Of a stretch of 64,000 nt of DNA, positions 26,120 through 34,120 are shown piece by piece. The notes beneath the pieces are model-generated. The model was not told the DNA's origin and made no database searches. It saw nothing but the letters and a program-made list of their open reading frames with translations. The position numbers and the translations under genes were made by a program. How positions within the stretch are numbered: the stretch's first letter is position 1; the number at the start of each line of letters is the position of its first letter. The DNA lies in NCBI GenBank assembly GCA_963828825.1, contig CAWHGF010000007.1, positions 1,178,001 to 1,242,000 on the forward strand, read 5' to 3'. This DNA is from Bog-473 sp963828825 (GTDB taxonomy: Bacteria; Actinomycetota; Acidimicrobiia; Acidimicrobiales; RAAP-2).

Positions 26120-26200
26120 TAACATGGCCGCCCGCAACAGACCCTGCTCCTGACCGTCAGGAGCCCGGGCTCGCCCGGTCCAGAGGGAGGTACGCCGCTC
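26120..26200 (+). promoter_or_regulatory. rpsF promoter and structured leader (possible S6:S18 autoregulatory RNA)
   Basis: A -10-like TAACAT (26120-26125) predicts a leader of about 70 bases. It holds an 8-bp perfect stem GCTCCTGA/TCAGGAGC closing a CCG loop (26146-26164), then a second hairpin CCGGGCTCGCCCGG (26165-26178) and an AGAGGGAGG ribosome-binding site. Leaders of bacterial rpsF operons often carry an RNA motif with an exposed CCG bound by the S6:S18 complex to repress translation. The exposed CCG here fits, but I have not matched the full consensus. Confidence 0.5.
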
Positions 26201-26527
26201 ATGCGGCCCTACGAAGTCATGGCCATCTTCGAGGCCACCACCGAACCCACGGTGATTCAGGGCGTGCTCGACCAGGCCCTGGAGGTCATCCGCACCACGG
26301 GTGGCACCCCCGGCGCCATCGACCGCTGGGGCAAGCGCACCTTCGCCTACGAGGTCAACCACAGGCGCGAGGGGTACTACGTCGTGGTGGAATTCACCGC
26401 CGAACCCGAGACCGTGGCCGCCCTGGACCGCATGCTCGGCCTGGCCGACGAGATCGTCCGCCACAAGGTCGTGCGCCTCCCGGACACCAAGGCCACGGCA
26501 TCGACGGCCGAGCCTGCGGCCAGCTGA
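26201..26527 (+). CDS. rpsF: 30S ribosomal protein S6
   Basis: A 108-residue S6 protein: MRPYEVMAIFEATTEPTVIQ at the start, GAIDRWGKRTFAYEVNHRREGYYVVVEF in the core and a short Ala/Thr-rich tail. S6 pairs with S18 on the 30S platform. It heads the rpsF-ssb-rpsR-rplI operon, the standard order. An AGAGGGAGG ribosome-binding site precedes the ATG. Confidence 0.96.
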   Translation: MRPYEVMAIFEATTEPTVIQGVLDQALEVIRTTGGTPGAIDRWGKRTFAYEVNHRREGYYVVVEFTAEPETVAALDRMLGLADEIVRHKVVRLPDTKATASTAEPAAS

Positions 26528-26549
26528 CAGGCCGGCGAGAGGAGCAGAG

Positions 26550-27050
26550 ATGGCGACAGACAACAGCGTGACGCTGGTCGGGAACGTGACCCGTGACCCC
26601 GAGCTGCGCTTCACCAACACCGGGCAGGCCAACGTGACCTTCGGGCTGGCGGTCAACCGCCGCTGGCAGAACCGCCAGACCCAGGAGTGGGAGGAGGCCA
26701 CCTCCTTCTTCGACGTGGTCTGCTGGCGTGAGATGGCCGAGAACGTGAGCGAGACCATCACCCGGGGCGCCCGGGTGATGGTGGCCGGTCGGCTGGAGCA
26801 ACGCAGCTGGGAAACCCAGGAGGGCGACCGCCGCTCCAAGGTCGAGGTGGTGGCCGACGAGATCGGCCCCTCGCTGCGCTGGGCCACCGCGCAGATCACC
26901 AAGAACGAGCGCCGCGGTCCCGGTGAGTACAGCCGCGGTGGCAGTGGCGGTGGCGGTGGCGGTGGCGGCCGGCAGGCCGCTGCGCCGGCACAACCCCAAC
27001 CCGCGCCGGATGCCGGCCCGGGATACGGATTCGACGAGGAGCCGTTCTGA
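26550..27050 (+). CDS. ssb: Single-stranded DNA-binding protein
   Basis: A 166-residue SSB. The OB-fold spans about residues 1-115 (NSVTLVGNVTRDPELRFTNTGQANVTFGLAVNRRW, FFDVVCWREMAENV), then a Gly/Pro/Gln-rich linker and the acidic protein-interaction tail DEEPF. It coats single-stranded DNA during replication. ATG at 26550 follows a GAGAGGAG ribosome-binding site. Its stop shares a base with the rpsR start. Confidence 0.96.
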   Translation: MATDNSVTLVGNVTRDPELRFTNTGQANVTFGLAVNRRWQNRQTQEWEEATSFFDVVCWREMAENVSETITRGARVMVAGRLEQRSWETQEGDRRSKVEVVADEIGPSLRWATAQITKNERRGPGEYSRGGSGGGGGGGGRQAAAPAQPQPAPDAGPGYGFDEEPF

Positions 27051-27544
27051 TGGCACGCAACAACCAGCGCGGCGGGACGTCGTCACGGCGCGCCCCCAAG
27101 GATCTCGGCCGCCGGGTCAAGAAGAAGCCCTGCGCGCTCTGCCGGGACAAGGTCGAGTGGGTCGACTACAAGGACGTCCCCATGTTGCGCAAGTACATGA
27201 GCGACCGCGGCAAGATCCGCTCGCGCCGGGTGACGGGAAACTGCGCCCAGCACCAGCGGGCCCTGGCCATGGCCATCAAGACGGCGCGCGAGCTCGTCCT
27301 GCTGCCCTACACCCAGCGCACCGTCACGGAGCGCCCGGGTGGGCGCGGCGGGCGCGACAGGGGCGAGCGCACCCTCGATTCGGTTCCGACCGAGACGCCG
27401 CGGCCGCGTCCCTCTGCCGACGTGCCGGCGCCGAGCGCGCCCGCGGAGGCCCTTGCCATCGTCGACGAGGCCGTTGCGGACGCCGAGGCCGGGGCTGTGG
27501 TCGAGGTCGTCGTGGAACCCGCCGAGGCGGGAGCGGACACATGA
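27050..27544 (+). CDS. rpsR: 30S ribosomal protein S18 with a long acidic C-terminal extension
   Basis: Residues 1-90 form a normal zinc-type S18 (KKPCALCRDKVEWVDYKDVPMLRKYMSDRGKIRSRR, then GNCAQHQRALAMAIKTARELVLLPY). Typical S18 is 75-90 residues, but this one runs to 164. The extra 75 residues start with a Gly/Arg linker and turn Pro/Ala/Glu/Val-rich and acidic, with no recognisable fold. The frame is open to the ATGA overlap with rplI, so the extension is not an annotation artefact unless an indel shifted it. Confidence 0.9.
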   Translation: MARNNQRGGTSSRRAPKDLGRRVKKKPCALCRDKVEWVDYKDVPMLRKYMSDRGKIRSRRVTGNCAQHQRALAMAIKTARELVLLPYTQRTVTERPGGRGGRDRGERTLDSVPTETPRPRPSADVPAPSAPAEALAIVDEAVADAEAGAVVEVVVEPAEAGADT

Positions 27545-27987
27545 AGGTCGTGCTGCGGGACGACGTCGCCGGCGTCGGCCGCCGCGGGGACATCGTCAAG
27601 GTGGCGGGCGGCTTCGCCCGCAATTTCCTGCTGCCCGAGGGTCGGGCCATCGTGGCCACCGAAGGTGTCGAGGGCCAGGCCCAGCAGATGCGGCGGGGGC
27701 GCGACCTGCGCGAGGCCCAGGACCGGGGCGCGGCGGAGGCGCAGGCGACGGTGCTCGCCGGCGCCGTGATCCCGATCGCCGCCCGGGCATCGGGGGGCGG
27801 ACGGCTCTTCGGATCCATCGGCCCGGCCGACGTGGTTGAGGCGATCAAGGCCGCCAAGGGGATCGAGGTGGACCGCCGCAACATCGTGCTCCCCGAGCAC
27901 ATCAAGGAGACGGGGTCGTTCGAGGTGACGGTCGAGCTCTTCAGCGACGTCGCCACCGTCGTCACGGTGGAGGTCTCGGCGGCCTGA
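27541..27987 (+). CDS. rplI: 50S ribosomal protein L9
   Basis: A 148-residue L9: the N-terminal domain has MKVVLRDDVAGVGRRGDIVKVAGGFARNFLLPEGRA, a connecting helix rich in Arg/Ala/Gln follows, and the C-terminal domain has GRLFGSIGPADVVEAIKAAKGIEVDRRNI. The ATG at 27541 overlaps rpsR by 4 bp. It closes the rpsF operon. Confidence 0.96.
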   Translation: MKVVLRDDVAGVGRRGDIVKVAGGFARNFLLPEGRAIVATEGVEGQAQQMRRGRDLREAQDRGAAEAQATVLAGAVIPIAARASGGGRLFGSIGPADVVEAIKAAKGIEVDRRNIVLPEHIKETGSFEVTVELFSDVATVVTVEVSAA

Positions 27988-28032
27988 CCAGGGCGGCATC
28001 GGCGCTCTGACCAGGGCGGCATCCGCGCCCTG
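27984..28032 (+). repeat. 23-bp-period direct repeat and hairpin downstream of rplI
   Basis: CTGACCAGGGCGGCATC occurs at 27984-28000 and 28007-28023, the first copy including the rplI stop. The second copy forms part of a hairpin CAGGGCG/CGCCCTG (28012-28018 with 28026-28032, 7-base loop). It may weakly terminate the rpsF operon; there is no T-run. Confidence 0.4.
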
Positions 28033-28079
28033 TCACACCCCGGTGCCCATGATGTGGGCGTGCCGATTTGCGTTCTGTG

Positions 28080-28141
28080 TGGTCCACAGTCGGTGACCAC
28101 TCGTGCACCGCTTATCCACACGAGGGCCTGCCTTACCCACA
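28080..28141 (+). promoter_or_regulatory. DnaA-box cluster upstream of dnaB
   Basis: Three same-orientation sites lie within 62 bp, 50-110 bp upstream of the dnaB start: TGGTCCACA at 28080-28088 (7 of 9), TTATCCACA at 28112-28120 (perfect consensus) and TTACCCACA at 28133-28141 (8 of 9; the variant also found upstream of dnaA). The perfect box is the best DnaA site I found in the window. Regulation of helicase expression by DnaA, or titration, is inferred. Confidence 0.65.
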
Positions 28142-28192
28142 CCTATTGGGGCCTTACCGTCCCCAGCACGCGACCGGCAGAGTAGGTGGGCC

Positions 28193-29584
28193 GTGGTCCA
28201 AGCCTTTGACGACATCCGCCCCCGCCCGCTGCGGACGGCCCCGCAGCCCGTCCCGAGCGCCGCGCGGGTGCCCCCGCACGACGTCGAGGCCGAGGAGTCG
28301 CTGCTCGGGGCCATGCTCCTCTCCAACGACGCGGCGTCCGTCGGGATAGAGAAGTGTTCGTCGGCCGACTTCTACAAGCCGGCGCACGGGCACATCTTCG
28401 GCGCCATCCGCGCGCTCATGGAGCGCGGCGAGGCCATCGACGCGGTGACGGTGACCGACGAGCTGAAGCGCTCGGGGGTGCTCGAGGCGGTCGGCGACCC
28501 CTCCATCTTCATTTCGCTGCAGGCCAACACGCCGTCGATCGCCAACGCGCGCCACTACGCGGAGATCGTCGAGGAGCACGCGCTGCTGCGCAAGCTCATC
28601 GGCGTCGCGGGGGACATCGCCGACATCGGCTACTCGGTGCCCGAGGACGTCAAGGCGGCGGTCGACGAGGCGGAGCAGATGGTGTTCAACGTCGGTGAGC
28701 GCCGCACGGTCGACACCATGCGTCCACTGCACGAGTTGCTGGGCGCAGGGCTGGACCGCATCGAGGAGCTCGGCCAGCGCGGCTCGACCATCACCGGCGT
28801 GGCGACCGGCTATCACGAGCTGGACAAGATCCTCCTGGGCTTCCAGCCCTCGTCGTTGAACATCGTGGGTGCCCGTCCCGGCATGGGGAAGACGAGCTTC
28901 GCGCTCGGCGTCCTGGCCAACGTCGGGCTCCACGTGCAAAGGCCGGCGCTCCTCTTCTCGCTGGAGATGGGCCATCTGGAGCTCACCCAGCGGCTGCTGG
29001 CCTCCGAGGCGGAGGTGAACGGGCAGAGCCTGCAGACGGGCCGGATCCGCACCCAGGACTGGAGCAAGATCGGCATGGCCGTCACGCGGCTGTCGGGCGC
29101 GCCGATCTTCATCGACGACAACCCGAACGTGACGGTCATGGACATCCGGGCCCGGGCCCGCCGGCTCAAGAAGTCCGAGGGCGACCTCGGCCTCGTCGTC
29201 GTCGACTACCTGCAGCTGATGACGGGCCGGGGCCGGGCGGAGAACCGCCAGACCGAGGTGGCCGAGATCAGCCGGGGACTCAAGATCCTGGCCCGCGAAC
29301 TCGAGGTGCCCGTGGTCGCCCTCTCCCAGCTCTCGCGCAACCTCGAGTCACGCCAGGACAAGACGCCACAGCTGTCGGACCTGCGGGAGTCGGGCTCGCT
29401 GGAGCAGGACGCCGACGTGGTCCTCTTCATCTACCGCGAGTCCGAGTACAACGACGAGGTTCCGATCGACCGGGCGGACGACGCGCTGATTGAGGTGGCC
29501 AAGCACCGAAACGGCCCGACCGGGAAGGCCAACCTGCTTTTCTTGAAGCAGTACGCGCGCTTCGAGAACCACCGCGGCGTTTAG
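28193..29584 (+). CDS. dnaB: Replicative DNA helicase DnaB
   Basis: A 463-residue hexameric helicase. The N-terminal domain starts with VPPHDVEAEESLLGAMLL; the RecA-like motor has Walker A GARPGMGKTSFAL (about residues 221-233), LFSLEMGHLELTQRLLASE, Walker B LGLVVVDYLQLM and QLSRNLESRQDKTPQLSDLRESGSLEQDAD. There is no intein, unlike many actinobacterial dnaB genes. The GTG at 28193 was chosen because homology begins just after it; more distal starts would read through the DnaA boxes. Confidence 0.95.
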   Translation: MVQAFDDIRPRPLRTAPQPVPSAARVPPHDVEAEESLLGAMLLSNDAASVGIEKCSSADFYKPAHGHIFGAIRALMERGEAIDAVTVTDELKRSGVLEAVGDPSIFISLQANTPSIANARHYAEIVEEHALLRKLIGVAGDIADIGYSVPEDVKAAVDEAEQMVFNVGERRTVDTMRPLHELLGAGLDRIEELGQRGSTITGVATGYHELDKILLGFQPSSLNIVGARPGMGKTSFALGVLANVGLHVQRPALLFSLEMGHLELTQRLLASEAEVNGQSLQTGRIRTQDWSKIGMAVTRLSGAPIFIDDNPNVTVMDIRARARRLKKSEGDLGLVVVDYLQLMTGRGRAENRQTEVAEISRGLKILARELEVPVVALSQLSRNLESRQDKTPQLSDLRESGSLEQDADVVLFIYRESEYNDEVPIDRADDALIEVAKHRNGPTGKANLLFLKQYARFENHRGV

Positions 29585-30468
29585 GTCTTGGCGCCGGCGG
29601 CCGGCAGCACGAAGTGCTCGACGGCGAACGCGAAACCCTCGTCCTCGTTGGTCTGCGTGACCCGGCGGGCTGCCCGCTTCACCTCGGGGTCGGCGTTGCC
29701 CATGGCGATGCTGAGCCCCGAATGGGCGAACATCAAGATGTCGTTGGGCATGTCGCCGATGGTGGCGATCTGCTCGGGCTCGAGGTGGTAGCGCCGCGCC
29801 AGGTAGCGGGCGACGACGCCCTTGTTGGCCTGCGGGTGCGTCACGTCGAGGTAGTAGGGCTGGGAGGCCGCCGCCGTGACGTGGTCGCCGAACTTCTTCA
29901 CCGCGGCCTGGGTGGCCGCGGTGATGGCGTCGTGGTCGTCGCTCACGCCGACCAGCTTGACGACGTCGTCGGTGAGCCCCTCGAAGCTTTCCATCACCTT
30001 GGGCTCGAACTTGACCGTCCAGGCCTCCCGGTCGACGTGCGGGGCCTTGGGGTCGAACACGTACCAGTCCGCCCCGCGGTAGAGCCAGACGTCGAGGTCG
30101 AAGGACTTCATGTGGTCGGCCACGGGAACGACGAGGTCCTCGGGGATGGCGTGCTGCTCCAGGACCTGCATGGAGCGGTCCACCATCATGCCGCCGTTGA
30201 AGGCGGCGATGGGCGTGTCGAGGTCGAGCGGCTCCACCAGCATCTCCATGCCGCGCGGGGGGCGACCGCTGGTGACGGCGAAGAGGACCCCGGCCTGGCG
30301 CAGGCTGCGGACCGCCGCAACGGCGGCGTGGGTCAGGACCTTGTCCTGGGTGACCAGCGTCCCGTCCACGTCGGCCAGGAGGAGGCGGATCGGCGGGAGT
30401 GCGCGTCCCTCGGGTGCGTGATCGGAGGCGATAGGCCGATGGTAGGCGCCGGTCGACGTGCCGCGCAT
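29581..30468 (-). CDS. HAD superfamily (Cof-like) hydrolase
   Basis: A 295-residue HAD phosphatase of the Cof type. Motif I is LLADVDGTLVTQDK (nucleophile Asp), motif II is FAVTSGRPPRG, and motif III/IV is IATIGDMPNDILMFAHSGLSIAMGNADPEVK. The large cap sits between motifs II and III. Such enzymes dephosphorylate sugar phosphates or nucleotides; the substrate is unknown. ATG at 30468. It converges with dnaB; the two stop codons overlap. Confidence 0.85.
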   Translation of the reverse strand: MRGTSTGAYHRPIASDHAPEGRALPPIRLLLADVDGTLVTQDKVLTHAAVAAVRSLRQAGVLFAVTSGRPPRGMEMLVEPLDLDTPIAAFNGGMMVDRSMQVLEQHAIPEDLVVPVADHMKSFDLDVWLYRGADWYVFDPKAPHVDREAWTVKFEPKVMESFEGLTDDVVKLVGVSDDHDAITAATQAAVKKFGDHVTAAASQPYYLDVTHPQANKGVVARYLARRYHLEPEQIATIGDMPNDILMFAHSGLSIAMGNADPEVKRAARRVTQTNEDEGFAFAVEHFVLPAAGAKT

Positions 30469-30498
30469 CCATGGTGCGGACCGGGGTATAGCCAGTGC

Positions 30499-30900
30499 AT
30501 GGCTCACAACAGCATTCCCGACAGCCACCGGGACCTTCTGGAGGGCGACGTCCTCACGCTGGCCACGGTCGGCGAGGACGGCTACCCCCAGGTGTCCGAG
30601 GTGTGGTTCCTGGCCGAGGGCGACCAGATCGCCATGTCATTGAACACTCGGCGCCAGAAGGTGAAGAACCTCGAGACCGAACCGGCCTGTACGGCCTTGC
30701 TGCTCGACCTGCAGAACCCGTACCGCTATCTGGAGGTCCGGGGCACCGCCGTCATCGAACGGGACGAGGACCGGGTCTTCGCCGAGAGGGTCGGCGCCAA
30801 GTACCACGCCGACCTGCGCGAGCACGACGCGCCCGGCGACCGCCGCGTCGTCGTGCGGATCGTCCCCGCCCGCGTCAACGCCGTGAACATGGGCGGCTAA
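30499..30900 (+). CDS. Pyridoxamine 5-phosphate oxidase-like, probable F420-dependent protein
   Basis: A 133-residue split-barrel flavin/F420-binding protein: VLTLATVGEDGYPQVSEVWFLAEGDQIAMSLNT followed by RRQKVKNLETEPACTALLLDLQNPYRYLEVRGTAVI. This is the pattern of actinobacterial PPOX-class F420-dependent reductases. A TATAGC element at 30487-30492, six bases before the ATG, suggests a leaderless start. The C-terminus overlaps the convergent membrane-protein gene by 4 bp. Confidence 0.78.
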   Translation: MAHNSIPDSHRDLLEGDVLTLATVGEDGYPQVSEVWFLAEGDQIAMSLNTRRQKVKNLETEPACTALLLDLQNPYRYLEVRGTAVIERDEDRVFAERVGAKYHADLREHDAPGDRRVVVRIVPARVNAVNMGG

Positions 30901-31670
30901 CCCGAGGTCCGGGCGGGCGCCGGCGTGCGTCGTCGGACCCGTCCGGCCGCGCCGGCGGCTCCGAGCAGCGACAGCAGCGCGAGGGCGACCCACCGCGAGA
31001 GGAAGGCGGCGAAGGCCACGGCCGCCACCAGCTCGCAGGCGATCACGATGCCGAGTACGAGGGGCCCGGCGGCGGTGAAGCGCCGGTGGAACTCGGCGAG
31101 GGCCGCGGAGCTAGTGATGCCCCGCCCGAGCAGGACGGCCAGCCCGCGTGACAGCCCGAACAGCGCGCCGATGGCCAGCGCGGTGGTGGGACTGGCGGTC
31201 AGGGCGGCCAGGACGATCATGAGGTACAGGGCGGCCGTCCTGATGTAGGTGACCACGCCGGCGCCGATCTGCCAGCCGAAGCCCGCGCCGTAGACCCACG
31301 GGCGGAACTGGTCGAGCCAGCGCTCGTTGACCTGCCGGTGGTGGACGGGGAGGTGGAAGCCCCCGAGGCGGGCGTCGGATGCCGCGGCGAGGAGGGCGGC
31401 GGCGCAGGCGACGGCGGCGAGCGCGACGGTCGAGGGGGCGGCGGCGCGCACGCCGAGGGCCAGTGCGGCCATGGCGAGACCGAGTGTCGCCCCACCCGCC
31501 AGCCCGCCGGCGACGAACCAGGACGCCGTGCTCCGGTAGCGGTGGCCCCGGGCGTGCTCGGCCAGCGGCGTGACGGTGGCCAGCATGGAGACGCCGCAGG
31601 GCGACCACGTCGAGCGGGCCGCCGCCACGACGGCGACGGCCGCGGCGGCGATGGTCAGAAGGGTGGTCAT
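30897..31670 (-). CDS. Multi-spanning membrane protein with an N-terminal SPCG motif (CcdA/MauF-like)
   Basis: A 257-residue protein with about six hydrophobic segments. Near the first helix it has STWSPCGVSMLATVTPLAEHARGHRY, which resembles the Pro-Cys-Gly segment of DsbD/CcdA-type redox membrane proteins and of MauF. It has only this one prominent cysteine near the N-terminus. It is the last gene of the operon whose other members are a thioredoxin-like protein, MauE and a MauA-like Cys-rich protein. A role in passing reducing equivalents or in maturation of the exported protein is inferred. The family name is tentative. Confidence 0.6.
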   Translation of the reverse strand: MTTLLTIAAAAVAVVAAARSTWSPCGVSMLATVTPLAEHARGHRYRSTASWFVAGGLAGGATLGLAMAALALGVRAAAPSTVALAAVACAAALLAAASDARLGGFHLPVHHRQVNERWLDQFRPWVYGAGFGWQIGAGVVTYIRTAALYLMIVLAALTASPTTALAIGALFGLSRGLAVLLGRGITSSAALAEFHRRFTAAGPLVLGIVIACELVAAVAFAAFLSRWVALALLSLLGAAGAAGRVRRRTPAPARTSG

Positions 31671-31686
31671 GGATGTTCCCTTTCGC

Positions 31687-33087
31687 TCATGCCGGTGACC
31701 CGAGGAAGGGCGCGTCACCGAAGGCGAAGATCCCCCCGTCCTTGGCCACCAGCCAGTAGCCGGCGTCGGTTCCGTAGGGGGCCATCCCGACCACGGGCTC
31801 ATTGAGGCGGATGGCACCGGTCGATCCGTCGAAGACGGCGTCCCCGTAGGCGAACATGCCCCCGTCGGCGGCGACGAGCCAGTAGCCCTGGCCGGTCGGG
31901 GTGGCGGCCATGCCCACGACCGGCGCGTTCAGGGGCTGGCCGCCCATGGAGCCGAAGAACAGCGCGTCGCCGTAGGCGAAGATGCCCCCGTCGGCGGCGA
32001 CGAGCCAATAGCCCTGGCCCGAGGGGGTGACCGCCATCCCGACGATCGGGGCGTTGAGCGGCTGGCCGCCCATGGAGCCGAAGAACAGCGCGTCCCCATA
32101 GGCGAAGATGCCCCCGTCGGCGGCGACGAGCCAGTAGCCCTGGCCCGAGGGGGTGGCCGCCATCCCGACCACGGGCGCATCGAGGGGCTGGCCGCCCATG
32201 GAGCCGAGGAAGGGCGCCTCGCCGTAGTCGAAGACGCCCCCGTCGGCCGCGGCCAGGAAGTAGCCCCCGGTCTTGCAGCCCGCCGCGCCCACGATGGGGG
32301 CGTCGAGACCGAGCTGCGAGGCATCGCCGTCGTCGGGGAAGTCCCCGTAGTCGAAGAGCCGGCCGAACGCGGTGAGCACGGCATAGCCGTTGCCGGCGGC
32401 ACTGGGCACCATGCCGACCACCTGGCAGTTCGTGGCCGGAGAGGCGCACAACGGCGCCGGGGGGGCCGTCGTCCAGCACGGCTCGTTCTGCTCCGCCGTG
32501 GAGTCGTCGACGGCGACGGCGGTCGTGCAGGAGGGATCGACCGTCCAGGGCGGCACGCAGGCGACGACCCGGCAGACGATGCGCCCGATGCAGGCGACGT
32601 CCTGGTTGCACTGCCCGTAACGGAACTGCAGGCAGCCGGTCAGGTACGAGTCGCAGCCCAGCGGCCCGCAGCCGCACCCGGTGCCGTCGCAGCCCGGCTC
32701 GCAGAAGCCGAAGCCCCCGCCGCAGCCGCTCGTGCAGCCGCAGGTGGAATTGCAGTCCATGTAGTACCGGGGGCCACCGCAGTACGAGGAGTTGTCGGCC
32801 ACCCACCAGCCGCCCATGACGGTGTCGGCCGGGCAGAAGTTGGCGCCACTGACGGCGCAGCAGAACTCGGTGAACCCCGAGCAGCAGGTACTGCCGCAGC
32901 CACAGCCGGCGTTGCCGCACTCACAGATGGCTCCGTAGGCGGTGCCCGGCTTGAGAGCCAGGTCCAGACCCGAGCCGACGGCGACGGCGCTGCCGACGAA
33001 GGCGGACCGGTTGATCAGGCTGCGCCGGGACAGGTGCGCCTCCAGGGCGCGGGCCGTGCGGGCCACCAGCGCGGTGGAGAGGCTCAC
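31687..33087 (-). CDS. Tat-exported MauA-like Cys-rich protein fused to six propeller-type repeats
   Basis: A 466-residue protein. Residues 21-22 are the twin Arg of a Tat signal (SRRSLINRSAFVG) and a hydrophobic stretch follows. Residues about 52-214 contain about 28 cysteines; the part FCCAVSGANFCPADTVMGGWW then YYMDCN mirrors the Cys and Trp spacing of the tryptophan-tryptophylquinone light chain of methylamine dehydrogenase (MauA), as I recall that family. Residues about 215-466 are six repeats of about 42 residues with GYWLVAADGGIFAYGDA, likely a beta-propeller. The GTG start overlaps mauE by 4 bp. Oxidoreductase function is inference; a structural or sensor role is possible. Confidence 0.7.
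   Translation of the reverse strand: MSLSTALVARTARALEAHLSRRSLINRSAFVGSAVAVGSGLDLALKPGTAYGAICECGNAGCGCGSTCCSGFTEFCCAVSGANFCPADTVMGGWWVADNSSYCGGPRYYMDCNSTCGCTSGCGGGFGFCEPGCDGTGCGCGPLGCDSYLTGCLQFRYGQCNQDVACIGRIVCRVVACVPPWTVDPSCTTAVAVDDSTAEQNEPCWTTAPPAPLCASPATNCQVVGMVPSAAGNGYAVLTAFGRLFDYGDFPDDGDASQLGLDAPIVGAAGCKTGGYFLAAADGGVFDYGEAPFLGSMGGQPLDAPVVGMAATPSGQGYWLVAADGGIFAYGDALFFGSMGGQPLNAPIVGMAVTPSGQGYWLVAADGGIFAYGDALFFGSMGGQPLNAPVVGMAATPTGQGYWLVAADGGMFAYGDAVFDGSTGAIRLNEPVVGMAPYGTDAGYWLVAKDGGIFAFGDAPFLGSPA
31814..32317 (-). repeat. Tandem 126-bp coding repeats in the propeller domain
   Basis: The propeller part is built from 126-bp units, each coding for about 42 residues. Two central units (about 31940-32065 and 32066-32191) are nearly identical at DNA level; the outer ones have diverged. 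Near identity indicates recent duplication or gene conversion and makes this stretch prone to copy-number change or misassembly. Confidence 0.8.
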
Positions 33088-33641
33088 GTGGCCCGTCCCG
33101 GGGGCGCCAGGCGTCGGGCCCCGGCCAGGGCCGCCAGGGCGGTGAGGGCCAGCGCGGTGAGCCAGAGCCCCACCGCGCTCACGAAGAGGAGCGGGAACCC
33201 GGCGCAGGGCTGGTGCGCCAGTTGTGAGGCCAGGACACCATCGCTCGGGGCACCCGCGGCGACGGCCGCCGCGGCGACGGCCAGGGTGAGATCGATGACC
33301 AGGTGCAGTGCGGTGGGGGGTGTGTCGGGGCGGCCGAAGCAGCCACACGTCGCGAGCGGCCCACCGCGCCAGCGGGCGTAGGACACCACGCCGAAGAAGC
33401 AGACGTAGGAGAGGGCGACGAGCGTCGCGGTGGCCGGGCGCGGGAACACGATGGCCGTGGCGCCGAGCGCAGCCTCCGCCAGCGCGCCGGTCCGGACGAC
33501 CCACCGCCGCCGGCGGAGCGATGGGGATCCCGGCAGCAGCGTGGCCATGGCGCGGGCCGCGTCGTCGGGTCGCGCCGCCTTGCCGACGCCGGCGACGACG
33601 AGCAGGCCCGCCGCAATCAGATAGAGGCCGATCAGTTCCAC
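33084..33641 (-). CDS. MauE/DoxX family membrane protein
   Basis: A 185-residue four-helix membrane protein of the MauE type: LIGLYLIAAGLLVVAGVGKAARP at the N-terminus, ALAEAALGATAIVFPRPATA, VALSYVCFFGVVSYARWRGGPLATCGCFG and a hydrophobic C-terminus. The CGCFG motif is typical of MauE relatives, needed for methylamine dehydrogenase assembly and disulfide formation in methylotrophs. GTG at 33639-33641 overlaps the preceding gene by 10 bp; its stop overlaps the MauA-like gene by 4 bp, so the three are coupled. Confidence 0.85.
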   Translation of the reverse strand: MELIGLYLIAAGLLVVAGVGKAARPDDAARAMATLLPGSPSLRRRRWVVRTGALAEAALGATAIVFPRPATATLVALSYVCFFGVVSYARWRGGPLATCGCFGRPDTPPTALHLVIDLTLAVAAAAVAAGAPSDGVLASQLAHQPCAGFPLLFVSAVGLWLTALALTALAALAGARRLAPPGRAT

Positions 33642-34120
33642 AGGGGCCTGGCGGCGGGGACGTCGGACACGGCGGGGCTGAGCGTCAAGGACGCCAGCAG
33701 TGCATTGACGTGCGGGACCAGAGCGGGTCTGAGGGCGTGACTGCCGAGCACGGCGTAGAACGAGAAGGGGCGCCCGGACTCGGTGAAGAACCACTGCGTG
33801 CCGGACTGCCCGGGGATCCCGCGGCGCACGGTCATGGGGGAGAAGTCCGCCTCCGAGAACGCGGTGGGCCGGCCCTGCTGGGCGAACAGCGCGGTGCCCA
33901 CGCTCTCCGGGCCGTACTCGAACAGGCTGGCGAACACGTCGGCGGGCCTCATCAGCGTGACGGCGCCGCTGCCGAAGTCGCCGATGTCGTCGGGAATGGG
34001 GAAGGTGGCGAATTGCCCCACCGGGTAACTCACGCCCACCGTGGCCGGCCGCACGAAGATCCGGCCCTCGAAGCCGGCGGGGAGCCGCGCCGTGATGCCG
34101 TGGGCGCCGATGGTGGCCAC
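33632..34120 (-). CDS. Hypothetical protein in the mau-like operon
   Basis: I do not recognise this 162-residue protein. It has no signal peptide or membrane helix and no cysteine, contrasting with its neighbours. It contains GHGITARLPAGFEGRIFVRP-type beta-rich sequence, FASLFEYGPESVGTALFAQ and a C-terminal SFYAVLGSHALRPALVPHVNALLASL helix. The GTG start shares one base with the stop of the thioredoxin-like gene and the end overlaps mauE, so it is an integral part of the operon. A chaperone or accessory role is only a guess. Confidence 0.7.
   Translation of the reverse strand: MATIGAHGITARLPAGFEGRIFVRPATVGVSYPVGQFATFPIPDDIGDFGSGAVTLMRPADVFASLFEYGPESVGTALFAQQGRPTAFSEADFSPMTVRRGIPGQSGTQWFFTESGRPFSFYAVLGSHALRPALVPHVNALLASLTLSPAVSDVPAARPLWN

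Noticed and set aside
31814..32317. Evenly spaced repeats that might suggest a CRISPR array
   Set aside because: The units are 126 bp, contiguous without unique spacers, and lie in a coding frame giving the propeller repeats.
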